A stretch of 64,000 nt of DNA, taken from the NCBI GenBank assembly GCA_902531765.1, contig CACAFC010000005.1:1-64000 (forward strand), given 5' to 3'. The notes beneath the pieces are model-generated. The model did not search any database, was not told where the DNA came from, and saw nothing but the letters and a program-made list of their open reading frames with translations. Below are positions 18,578 through 26,994 of this stretch, in pieces. The stretch is from an uncultured Pelagibacteraceae bacterium (GTDB lineage Bacteria; Pseudomonadota; Alphaproteobacteria; Pelagibacterales; Pelagibacteraceae). Within the stretch, counting starts at the first letter, position 1. Each line of letters opens with the position of its first letter. A program made the position numbers and the translations under genes.

Positions 18578-19241
18578 CTAATATTATTTGATCTTTTTGA
18601 CGGAAATCAATTACTATTTCGTTCTTGAATTTATCTTCATTAGATAAACGAACAAACAAGTTTAGATCTTTTTTTACATCATTTCTCGATAATTTTATCA
18701 AATATCCCTCTGATGTTTCAATATCCCATCTTTTTGATTTAAAATAATAAAGTTTTATTATTTTTTTAAAATCAAAATTTGATTTATCAACTTCATTCTT
18801 AAAATTTAGAAATTCTTCAACATTTAGATCACCAAACACAAATGGCAGACTAGAACTTGAAAAATCATTCAGAATTAATTTTCCATTTGATCCAATAAAA
18901 TAATTGGAACCATTTTTTTTTGTTTGTGCAAGTATTTTTGTTTCCTTTATAAATATTCTTAAAGTTGAAGGATAATTTTTAAAAATTTCAAAATGCTCAA
19001 TAATATTAATTGAATCAATTTTTTTTTTTAAATATTGTTTATCTATATGAAAAATATTTTTAAAATTTGCATCATTAATAATACTTTCAATTTTTTTTCT
19101 TTCATCTAGATTGAGACCAATAATCTCTATTTTATTAATTTTTGGAAAATTAAAATTCATCAATGAAATATTGTTTATTGATACAAGGAAACAAAATAGT
19201 AATAAGTAAATTGCAATTTTTTTACTTATTAATAGATGCAT
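18567..19241 (-). CDS. ftsQ: cell division protein FtsQ
   Basis: A 224-residue bitopic protein with one TM at about 9-28, then a POTRA domain (INKIEIIGLNLDERKKIESIIND, with FEIFKNYPSTLRIFIKETK at its end) and the FtsQ/DivIB beta domain. FtsQ links the early and late divisome by binding FtsB/FtsL. Its start overlaps the ddl 3' end by 20 bp and its end overlaps the FtsA-like gene by 11 bp. The ddl-ftsQ-ftsA order supports the identity of both neighbours. It is shorter than E. coli FtsQ (276 residues), chiefly at the N-terminus. Confidence 0.88.
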   Translation of the reverse strand: MHLLISKKIAIYLLLFCFLVSINNISLMNFNFPKINKIEIIGLNLDERKKIESIINDANFKNIFHIDKQYLKKKIDSINIIEHFEIFKNYPSTLRIFIKETKILAQTKKNGSNYFIGSNGKLILNDFSSSSLPFVFGDLNVEEFLNFKNEVDKSNFDFKKIIKLYYFKSKRWDIETSEGYLIKLSRNDVKKDLNLFVRLSNEDKFKNEIVIDFRQKDQIILDGK

Positions 19242-20136
19242 CTTTTAAAATTAACTTAATTAGATTTATGAAATTAATTCCAATATACGCTGATATCTCT
19301 GGAACTAAAGATAGTTTTGTCATACCAGGTTGTGTATTAATTTCTAAAAGATAAAATTTACCCTTAAAATATTTAAAATCTGATCTTGTAACTCCTCTAC
19401 ATCCCATCAAATTATGTGCTTTTAAAGTTATGTTCATAAGAGCTTTGTATTTTTTTTTTGGTAAATCTACTGGAATAATATGTTCTGTCTTAGCATTAGA
19501 ATTATACTTTGCTTGATAATCATAAAATTTTCTCTTAGGTTTTAGCTCGATCGCTCCAAGTTTCTTCTTACCAATTATGGCTGATTGAATTTCTCGTCCT
19601 GGAATAAATTGTTCAATCATTACTTTTTTGTAATCTTTTAAGAATTTTAAGTTTTTTAACAAATTATTTTTAGTGCAGATGTACACATTCACACTAGAGC
19701 CTTCATTAATTGGTTTAATTACAACTGGAAAATTGAATTTTTTTTTTACAAAACTTATGAGTTCCTTATTCGTTTTATTAAAATTATAAATAAAATATTT
19801 AGGTGTCAAAATTTTATTTTTTAAAAATATTTTTTTCGAAATTTCTTTATCCATTGCCTTGGCAGAGGCAATAACACCTGAATGAGTATAAGGTATTCCT
19901 ATTGTTTCTAAGATTGTTTGTATGTATCCATCTTCACCAAACTGACCATGTAGAGCATTAAAGATACAATTAGGTTTAAAGTCTTTTATTTCAGATAGTA
20001 AATCTTTATCTGGTTCACATGATCTTACCAGATAATTATTTTTTTTTAGTTCTTTAGCAACCTGTTTTCCAGTCTCTAAGCTAATAATTCTTTCCTTAGA
20101 AATACCACCAGAAATTATCAAAATTCTTTTTTTCAA
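19222..20136 (-). CDS. ddl: D-alanine--D-alanine ligase
   Basis: A 304-residue ATP-grasp enzyme of normal DdlB length. It starts with the glycine loop SGGISKERIISLETGK and has LHGQFGEDGYIQ near 63-74, VVIKPINEGSSVNVY near 140 and the metal-binding LEINTQPGMTKLSLVP near 268. It joins two D-alanines for the peptidoglycan stem. It is 1 bp downstream of murB and overlaps ftsQ. Confidence 0.95.
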   Translation of the reverse strand: MKKRILIISGGISKERIISLETGKQVAKELKKNNYLVRSCEPDKDLLSEIKDFKPNCIFNALHGQFGEDGYIQTILETIGIPYTHSGVIASAKAMDKEISKKIFLKNKILTPKYFIYNFNKTNKELISFVKKKFNFPVVIKPINEGSSVNVYICTKNNLLKNLKFLKDYKKVMIEQFIPGREIQSAIIGKKKLGAIELKPKRKFYDYQAKYNSNAKTEHIIPVDLPKKKYKALMNITLKAHNLMGCRGVTRSDFKYFKGKFYLLEINTQPGMTKLSLVPEISAYIGINFINLIKLILKDASINK

Positions 20137-20137
20137 A

Positions 20138-21046
20138 TTATTCCAATATCTTAATTTCTTTATCTAATTTTATACCAGTTTTTTCTAAAACTTTTTTGGA
20201 AACAAAATCAATTAGATTTTTCATATCATTAAATGTTGCATTGCCTTTATTTACAAAAAAATTTGAGTGTTTTTCTGATATATGTGCATCACCAAATTTA
20301 GTATCAATAGAAACTGACTCTCTTATCAACTCCCAAACTTTTTTATTCGTTTGATTTATCGGGTTTTTAAAAGTACTTCCACCAGTTTTAATTTTCATTG
20401 GCTGATTTTTCTCTTTCAAAGATTTCATTTTTTTAACTTCACTATTTACTTTGCTATAATCACTTTTTACCCCCTTAAAAGAAGCACTTAAAAAAATTAG
20501 GTCCTCAGGCAAATCGTTGTTTCTATAATCAAAATTAATTTCATTTGACGGAATAGTTAATAAATTCCCTTTTTTATTAATTGCTTGAATTGAGAGGAGA
20601 ATATCTTTGAATTCTTTACCAAAACATCCAGCATTCATCTTAATTCCTCCTCCAATTGACCCGGGAATACAGGATAAAAATTCAAACCCACTCAAATGAT
20701 TCTCAGTGGCAAACTCAGATAAACTTTTATCTAAAACGGCACTACCAGAAATGATTACATCTTCCTTCAATAAAGATATTCGATTAAAATTTTTACTGAG
20801 CTTTATTACAACTCCATCAAAAATATCATCAGAAATTAAAGTGTTAGATCCTGCACCGATAACAAAGATTTTTTCCTTATTATCGAGTAATTTTAAAAAT
20901 TTGATTAAATCCTTTAAGTTTTCAGCCTTATAAAAAACTTTTGACTTTCCTCCAATGTTAAACCAATTTTTTTTCTTTAAATCTTGATCATAAATTATAT
21001 TTTTATCAAAATCTTTTAGTAAAATCTTAAGCTGTGGTATTTGCAT
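20138..21046 (-). CDS. murB: UDP-N-acetylenolpyruvoylglucosamine reductase
   Basis: A 302-residue FAD-dependent MurB. It shows WFNIGGKSKVFYKAEN, GAGSNTLISD (FAD loop), PGSIGGGIKMNAGC near 128-141 and GGSTFKNP near 222 with the catalytic serine. It reduces the enolpyruvyl group to give UDP-MurNAc. It abuts murC (shared base at 21046). Confidence 0.95.
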   Translation of the reverse strand: MQIPQLKILLKDFDKNIIYDQDLKKKNWFNIGGKSKVFYKAENLKDLIKFLKLLDNKEKIFVIGAGSNTLISDDIFDGVVIKLSKNFNRISLLKEDVIISGSAVLDKSLSEFATENHLSGFEFLSCIPGSIGGGIKMNAGCFGKEFKDILLSIQAINKKGNLLTIPSNEINFDYRNNDLPEDLIFLSASFKGVKSDYSKVNSEVKKMKSLKEKNQPMKIKTGGSTFKNPINQTNKKVWELIRESVSIDTKFGDAHISEKHSNFFVNKGNATFNDMKNLIDFVSKKVLEKTGIKLDKEIKILE

Positions 21047-22440
21047 TACATTAATTCAGGTAATTTTTTCATCCAATTTGAGATTGAGCCGGCACCCATT
21101 CCTATGACAATCTTATTTCCATAAATATTTTGCTTAAGAAATTTAGCTAAATCAATATTATTTTTAATCATAAACAGTTTTACTTTAGAATTTTTTATTA
21201 TTTCTTTTGCAAAATCACTATAATTAAAACCCAATTTTATTTTTTCCCCAGCTGTAAAAATGGGACATAATATAATTGTGTCTGCATCTCTGAAACAATG
21301 AGCAAATTCATTTCTTAAATCTTTTAATCTTGAGATTCTATGGGGTTGAAAAATACACACTCTTTCAAACTTATCAAAAACTTTTTTTACTCCCTCTAAC
21401 ACAGATTTTATTTCTGTTGGATGATGGGCATAATCATCATAAAAATCAACACCATTAAATGTAAATATCTTATTAAATCTTCGCTGGACACCTTTGAAGT
21501 TCTTCAGACCTTTTTTAATGTTAGATACGGGAATTCCTACAGTAAGAGCAACTGCAATTGCAGCTGTGGAGTTTCTTATATTATGAATACCTAATAATGG
21601 GATCTGAAAGTTTTTAAAGATAGTTTTTTTTTTATTTGGTAAATTTATAGATAAATCAAATTTTGAGAAAAGTTTATCTTGAATGATATTTTTAATAAGA
21701 AAATTAGCGTTAGACTTGACTCCATAAGTAAAAAAATTTTTATTTTTTATATCTTTTATTAATTCATTGTTAATTTTATCATCAATACAAATAAAAGATT
21801 TTCCAAATGACGGAACTTTTTTTACAAAGTGTAGAAAATGATTTTTTAAATCCTTCATAGATTTATAAAAATCCATGTGTTCTCTATCTATGTTAGTTAT
21901 AATTGAATATGTAGGAGAAATATGAGTAAAGCTTCCATCTGACTCATCTGCCTCTAATATAGACCAGTCACTCTTGCCTAATTTTGCAGTACTCTTTATT
22001 GAATTTATTATGCCTCCATTGATTATTGTAGGATCTAATTTTGTTTTTTCAAAGATAGAACTTACTAAAGATGTCGTTGTTGTTTTGCCATGGGAGCCAA
22101 CTACAACAATATTTTTCATTAAAGAAACAAGATTTGCTAACATCTTCCCTCTTTTTATTGCTGGTAAATTTTTTCTTTTAGCCTCTATTAATTCTGGATT
22201 ACTTTTTTTAATTGCAGAGGAGATCACTACAATTGTTACATCTTTTATATTTTGTTTTTTGTGACCAATAAAAATTCTGACACCCTGTTTTTTTAATTTT
22301 TCAATATTTTTATTCTTATTAATATCGCTTCCTTGAATTTGAAAACCTTTTGCTTTCATAATCAATGCGAGACCACTCATACCTATTCCACCAATACCTA
22401 TAAAATGGATAATCTCTTTTTTAGCTAATTCAATTTTCAT
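21046..22440 (-). CDS. murC: UDP-N-acetylmuramate--L-alanine ligase
   Basis: A 464-residue Mur ligase. It has IHFIGIGGIGMSGLA at the N-terminus, the P-loop GSHGKTTTTSLV near 116, EADESDGSF near 163 and DYAHHPTEI near 337, all MurC signatures. It adds L-alanine to UDP-MurNAc. It overlaps murG by 11 bp. Confidence 0.96.
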   Translation of the reverse strand: MKIELAKKEIIHFIGIGGIGMSGLALIMKAKGFQIQGSDINKNKNIEKLKKQGVRIFIGHKKQNIKDVTIVVISSAIKKSNPELIEAKRKNLPAIKRGKMLANLVSLMKNIVVVGSHGKTTTTSLVSSIFEKTKLDPTIINGGIINSIKSTAKLGKSDWSILEADESDGSFTHISPTYSIITNIDREHMDFYKSMKDLKNHFLHFVKKVPSFGKSFICIDDKINNELIKDIKNKNFFTYGVKSNANFLIKNIIQDKLFSKFDLSINLPNKKKTIFKNFQIPLLGIHNIRNSTAAIAVALTVGIPVSNIKKGLKNFKGVQRRFNKIFTFNGVDFYDDYAHHPTEIKSVLEGVKKVFDKFERVCIFQPHRISRLKDLRNEFAHCFRDADTIILCPIFTAGEKIKLGFNYSDFAKEIIKNSKVKLFMIKNNIDLAKFLKQNIYGNKIVIGMGAGSISNWMKKLPELM

Positions 22441-23494
22441 TAATAGTTTCCAATATTTTTTGGTTTATATCATTCCATGAGTTTTGGAAATTATGTTTTT
22501 CTAAATTATTTTTTTTTTCATCGTACTCAGACTTATTCGTAATTATATTATCTAGAAATTTTTCTAAATTAACGTCATTAAAGTCTTTTTGACTCATAAT
22601 CCAGCAGCAACCTAAATTTTGATAAAAATTTGCATTTTCAAATTGATGATTGTCTTTTGCTGAAACTAGAGGGATTGTTAGGAATGGTTTATTCATGATT
22701 GATAATTCTGCTAAGGTAGATGCACCAGCACGCGTAATACATAGGTCTGATTGATTTATCAAATCTGCCAAATTTTCCTCAAAATCAAAAATGGTATTTT
22801 CAATTTTAGCCTCATCATAAATACTTCTTAATTGATCAGTATTACTTTTATGAGTTTGTTGAATGATTTTGATTTTATTTTTTTTCGACAAATTAACGAT
22901 TACATTTTTTACCACATTGTCAAAAATCTTTGCTCCTTGACTGCCACCAACAACCAAAAGACAGAATGCTTTATTTTCTGTTTTAATTTCTCTTTTCTCA
23001 TAAAAATTTTTTTTAACTAGTGGAGTTATTATTTGAATTTTATGTTTAAGTTTTTCGGGAAAGTTTTTTAAGCTTTCTGTATAAGTAAAAATTTTTTTAC
23101 AAAAACCTAAAAAGAGTCTGTTTGCTCTACCTAAAACAATATTGGGTTCAAGTAGGTATATCTTTATTCCTAATAATTTTGCACCAAGACAAACAGGTAA
23201 TGACATATATCCTCCTGTTGAAAAAACGACATTAATCTTATTTTTTTTTAATAATAAAACTGTTTTAATCACCAAATAAATTACTTGGAATATTTTAAAT
23301 ATAAAAAATATATTAAGATTTAATTTAGGAGTATTTATCAAAATAATATCATTTTTTTCACCATCTAGATATTTCAGCCCTCTTGAGTCAGTAGAAATAA
23401 AAACATTAAAATTTGAATGCAAATGTTCACTTAGAATTTTTGCTGGCACTACATGTCCCCCTGATCCTCCTGTTGAAATTAATATATTTTTCAT
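22430..23494 (-). CDS. murG: UDP-GlcNAc:undecaprenyl-PP-MurNAc-pentapeptide GlcNAc transferase
   Basis: A 354-residue GT28 enzyme. It has the N-terminal glycine loop STGGSGGHVVPA (7-18), a second G loop VVGGSQGAKIFD near 185 and the donor-binding RAGASTLAELSIMNKPFLTIPL region near 258. It makes lipid II at the inner face of the membrane. Its start overlaps the ftsW stop (ATGA). Confidence 0.95.
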   Translation of the reverse strand: MKNILISTGGSGGHVVPAKILSEHLHSNFNVFISTDSRGLKYLDGEKNDIILINTPKLNLNIFFIFKIFQVIYLVIKTVLLLKKNKINVVFSTGGYMSLPVCLGAKLLGIKIYLLEPNIVLGRANRLFLGFCKKIFTYTESLKNFPEKLKHKIQIITPLVKKNFYEKREIKTENKAFCLLVVGGSQGAKIFDNVVKNVIVNLSKKNKIKIIQQTHKSNTDQLRSIYDEAKIENTIFDFEENLADLINQSDLCITRAGASTLAELSIMNKPFLTIPLVSAKDNHQFENANFYQNLGCCWIMSQKDFNDVNLEKFLDNIITNKSEYDEKKNNLEKHNFQNSWNDINQKILETINEN

Positions 23495-24618
23495 TCAGTT
23501 ATTTTTCTTTTTGTTAAATTCAAAATTATACCAGACATTATAGAAATACTTATAATCGATGAACCCCCATAACTTAAAAATGGTAAAGTCATTCCTGTAG
23601 TTGGGAATAATCTAATATTTACTCCTATATGAATCATTGCTTGCATGAGTATTAAGCTAATAGATCCGGTTAGGATTAGTTTGATCTTTTTGTCATTTTC
23701 TTTGTAAACTTTTTTCAGAACTGAAAATATTAATACTAGATAGGTTAATAAAATTAACATTATGAAGATTACTCCAAACTCTTCCGAAATTACTGAAATA
23801 ATGTAATCTGTATGAGCTTCAGGGACTCTGTTTTTTAATGTTCCCTCTCCAATGCCTTTTCCAAAAAAACCTCCACTTATTATAGCTTCTAATGCTTTAT
23901 CTGATTGAAAGTTATGAGTACCCATTTCAGGATTAAAAAAAGAAAATAATCTATCTTTTATGTATTTAAATTGTGGAAGGTAACTAATGATAGATGCTAT
24001 CGTGGCTAGAGAGATAAAAAAAACTAAGCTCAAAAAAAATATACTAATACCAGAAATAAAAATCAAAACTAACCAACTAAAACCAATTAAAAGAGTTTGA
24101 CCAATATCTGGTTGAAGTATCAAAAGACTCGATATCAATATAGTTAACAAAAAAGATAAGAAGTATTTCAAATTAAAATTAGTATATTTTTGAGAGCAAA
24201 TTATCATACTCATTATCACTATTAAAAAAGGCTTTACAAACTCAATAGGTTGTATTCTTGGCAAGACCAACAAATCAATCCATCTCTTGGAACCCTTAAT
24301 CTCTACTCCAATTATAGGAACCAGGAATAACAAAACTAATGATAAACAGAAAAATATTAGTGAAATTCTATAAATTTCTTTTTCAGGTATAAAAGATAAA
24401 ATAAAAATTAAAAAAAAGCCAAAAAAAACAAAAACTGTATGTTTAAAAAAAAAGAAATAAGTATTCGTATCTAATTTATCAGATGCAATTAGGGAAGTTG
24501 ATACTAATGAGAAGAATAAACCAGCCAAAAATAAAATTAAGATCAATGATAGAATAGGTTTATCAATACTTTTCCACCATTGATAAAAAGAAATATAACT
24601 AAATAATTTTTCTTTCAT
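23491..24618 (-). CDS. ftsW: lipid II polymerase/division protein FtsW
   Basis: A 375-residue SEDS-family protein with about ten TM segments. It contains KGSKRWIDLLVLPRIQPIEFVKP near 108-130, ISEEFGVIFIM near 276 and FPTTGMTLPFLSYGGSS near 338, the SEDS signatures. It polymerises septal glycan with FtsI. Position between murD and murG identifies it as FtsW rather than RodA. It overlaps the murD end by 20 bp. Confidence 0.94.
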   Translation of the reverse strand: MKEKLFSYISFYQWWKSIDKPILSLILILFLAGLFFSLVSTSLIASDKLDTNTYFFFFKHTVFVFFGFFLIFILSFIPEKEIYRISLIFFCLSLVLLFLVPIIGVEIKGSKRWIDLLVLPRIQPIEFVKPFLIVIMSMIICSQKYTNFNLKYFLSFLLTILISSLLILQPDIGQTLLIGFSWLVLIFISGISIFFLSLVFFISLATIASIISYLPQFKYIKDRLFSFFNPEMGTHNFQSDKALEAIISGGFFGKGIGEGTLKNRVPEAHTDYIISVISEEFGVIFIMLILLTYLVLIFSVLKKVYKENDKKIKLILTGSISLILMQAMIHIGVNIRLFPTTGMTLPFLSYGGSSIISISIMSGIILNLTKRKITE

Positions 24619-25909
24619 TAATATATCTTTTTATCAACTTATTAAAATATGAACCTCTTTCCTCAAAATTTTTAAAACTATCAAATGATGCAGAGGCTGG
24701 ACTAAATAAGATTGTATTATTTGAGTTTTTCTTTTTATGAATATTCTTAAAAATTGCTGATACCGCAAGATTTAAATTTTTAAAACTTTTAAGTTCTGCA
24801 TTTTTCTTTAAATCTTTTGAAAATTTTTTAAAATTTTTACCAAAGACATAAATCTTAATATTTCTAAAATATTTTTTTGATAACGATATTTTGTCATCTT
24901 TTTTTGGAATACCACCAATTAACCAATGAATATTCTTGTACATTTCTAATAATTCTTTTGAAGAAGAATAACTTGTTGATTTAGAATCATTAATGATGAT
25001 TAATTTATTTTTGTTATAAATAATTTTCTGCCTATAATTCAATCCTTTGAATTTATTTACGCTTTCTAATAATTTATTTGATTTTACATTAAATTTTTTT
25101 ATCATTTCTAAAACAAATGAGAGATTTGCTTGATTTGATCTTGATAGAAAATATTTATTTCTAATTTTTTTCAAAATTAGATTGTTCAATTTTGTATCTA
25201 CATTTACCAGTTTTAATTTAGGCTTTATTGTTTTAATTCTTTTTTGAATTAAATGATCATTTTTATTTACAAATCCAATTGCTCCTCTTTTTCGATTATT
25301 AAAAATTTTAAATTTTGCCTCTATATATTTTTTTAAATTACCATGTCTCTCCAAATGATCTGGCGCAATATTAAGGATAGCGGCAAATTTTGATGAAAAA
25401 ATTTTACTATATTCTAATTGGTAGGATGAAGCCTCAATAACGAAAATTGTTTTTTTTGAGATCTTATTTATAGATAGTATTGGTGTACCAATATTTCCTG
25501 CTAATCTTACGTCTTTTTTTTGATCTTTTAAGATATCATATAGAAGTTTGCATGTGGTGGACTTTCCGTTTGTGCCAGTTATTGTTAATGAGACATTTTT
25601 ATAAAATGAGTAAAAAACATCTAGATCTGTATAGATATTCTTATTTTTTTTTCTAAGTAAATTTTTTAACTTACATTTTTTTATATCAATTCCTGGGCTT
25701 AATATAATTATATCAAATTTGGTTTTTAATAATTTTTTAAAATTGAGAGTTTTTTTCTTAATCGACTTATTTATTTTAAGATTTGGGTTATCATCAAATA
25801 GATAAACATCATTTTTATTTCTTAAAAAATTGAATGACGAAAGTCCACTTTTTCCTAATCCATAAATTAAAATTTTTTTATTAAAGAAAATTTGTGAATT
25901 ATCACTCAT
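24599..25909 (-). CDS. murD: UDP-N-acetylmuramoyl-L-alanine--D-glutamate ligase
   Basis: A Mur ligase of 437 residues from the ATG at 25909. This start is chosen because it overlaps the mraY stop as TAATG, while a longer open frame to 25966 only adds mraY-overlapping residues. It shows ILIYGLGKSGLSS at the N-terminus, SPGIDIK, the P-loop TGTNGKSTTCKLL, and LNIAPDHLERHG. It adds D-glutamate. Several key positions are conserved, but the protein is notably lysine-rich. Confidence 0.93.
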   Translation of the reverse strand: MSDNSQIFFNKKILIYGLGKSGLSSFNFLRNKNDVYLFDDNPNLKINKSIKKKTLNFKKLLKTKFDIIILSPGIDIKKCKLKNLLRKKNKNIYTDLDVFYSFYKNVSLTITGTNGKSTTCKLLYDILKDQKKDVRLAGNIGTPILSINKISKKTIFVIEASSYQLEYSKIFSSKFAAILNIAPDHLERHGNLKKYIEAKFKIFNNRKRGAIGFVNKNDHLIQKRIKTIKPKLKLVNVDTKLNNLILKKIRNKYFLSRSNQANLSFVLEMIKKFNVKSNKLLESVNKFKGLNYRQKIIYNKNKLIIINDSKSTSYSSSKELLEMYKNIHWLIGGIPKKDDKISLSKKYFRNIKIYVFGKNFKKFSKDLKKNAELKSFKNLNLAVSAIFKNIHKKKNSNNTILFSPASASFDSFKNFEERGSYFNKLIKRYINERKII

Positions 25910-26994
25910 TATCTTAATTTTAATGTAGCAAGTCCTATCATTGCTAAAATAATAGAAATTATCCAAAATCTAATTACAACTGTTGATTCAGGCCAACCTT
26001 TCTTCTCAAAATGATGATGGATTGGTGCCATTTTAAAAACTCTTTTACCAGTAAGTTTAAATGATATTACTTGCACAATCACTGAAACTGCTTCAAGAAC
26101 AAATAAACCTCCAGTAATTGCTAAAACTATTTCATGTTTTGTTATTATACCAACTGCTCCTAAAGAGCCACCCAAAGACAAAGATCCAGTGTCTCCCATA
26201 AAAATTTTTGCTGGAGGTGCGTTGAACCATAAAAAGCCTAAGCAAGAGCCAATGATTGCTCCACAAAAAATTGAAACTTCCCCAGTTCCCTCTATGTAAG
26301 GAATTTGTAAATAATTTGAGAATACAATGTTTCCTGTAACATAACTTATAAATGCAAAACAAGCTGCAACAAGTATAACAGGCACTGTTGCTAACCCATC
26401 TAATCCATCAGTGAGATTTACAGCATTCGATGAACCAATAATTACAAATATTGAAAAAGGTATAAAAAACCATCCAAGATTAATGATTAGGTTTTTAAAA
26501 AAAGGAAAGTATAGATTTGTTAAATCTTGATAGTCATTAAAGTAAACATAAAAACTAACACCAATTATTGCTAGTATTATTTGAAAGGTTAATTTTAACT
26601 TTAATGAGATACCTGAAGAGTTATTATACTTTATCTTTTTATAATCATCAAATGCCCCAAGCAAACCAAAAGAAATTGCGATATATAAACAAAATAAAAC
26701 ATTTAAATTCGATAAATCAGCCCAGAATAGTACTGATATTAACAAACCAATCAAAATAATTACTCCACCCATAGTCGGAGTTCCTATTTTCTTAACTATA
26801 TGATCTTCTGGACCATCATTACGGATAGGATTTAAAATTTTTTGTTTTGAAAAAAGTTTTATAAAAGTTCCTCCAATAATCAAAACAATAATTAATGAAG
26901 TAAAAAAAGATAAACCAGTCCTAAATGTTAGATATTTAAATACATTTAAAAAACTAAAACTATCAACAAAATTTAGTAAAAATTGATAAAGCAT
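25909..26994 (-). CDS. mraY: phospho-N-acetylmuramoyl-pentapeptide transferase
   Basis: A 361-residue polytopic enzyme with about ten TMs. It has GTPTMGG near 71, DDYKKIKY near 116, NLTDGLDGLA near 192, FMGDTGSLSLGG near 264 and MAPIHHHFEKKGW near 320, the full MraY motif set including catalytic aspartates. It makes lipid I. It starts directly at the murE-murF stop (26994/26995) and overlaps the murD start. Confidence 0.96.
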   Translation of the reverse strand: MLYQFLLNFVDSFSFLNVFKYLTFRTGLSFFTSLIIVLIIGGTFIKLFSKQKILNPIRNDGPEDHIVKKIGTPTMGGVIILIGLLISVLFWADLSNLNVLFCLYIAISFGLLGAFDDYKKIKYNNSSGISLKLKLTFQIILAIIGVSFYVYFNDYQDLTNLYFPFFKNLIINLGWFFIPFSIFVIIGSSNAVNLTDGLDGLATVPVILVAACFAFISYVTGNIVFSNYLQIPYIEGTGEVSIFCGAIIGSCLGFLWFNAPPAKIFMGDTGSLSLGGSLGAVGIITKHEIVLAITGGLFVLEAVSVIVQVISFKLTGKRVFKMAPIHHHFEKKGWPESTVVIRFWIISIILAMIGLATLKLR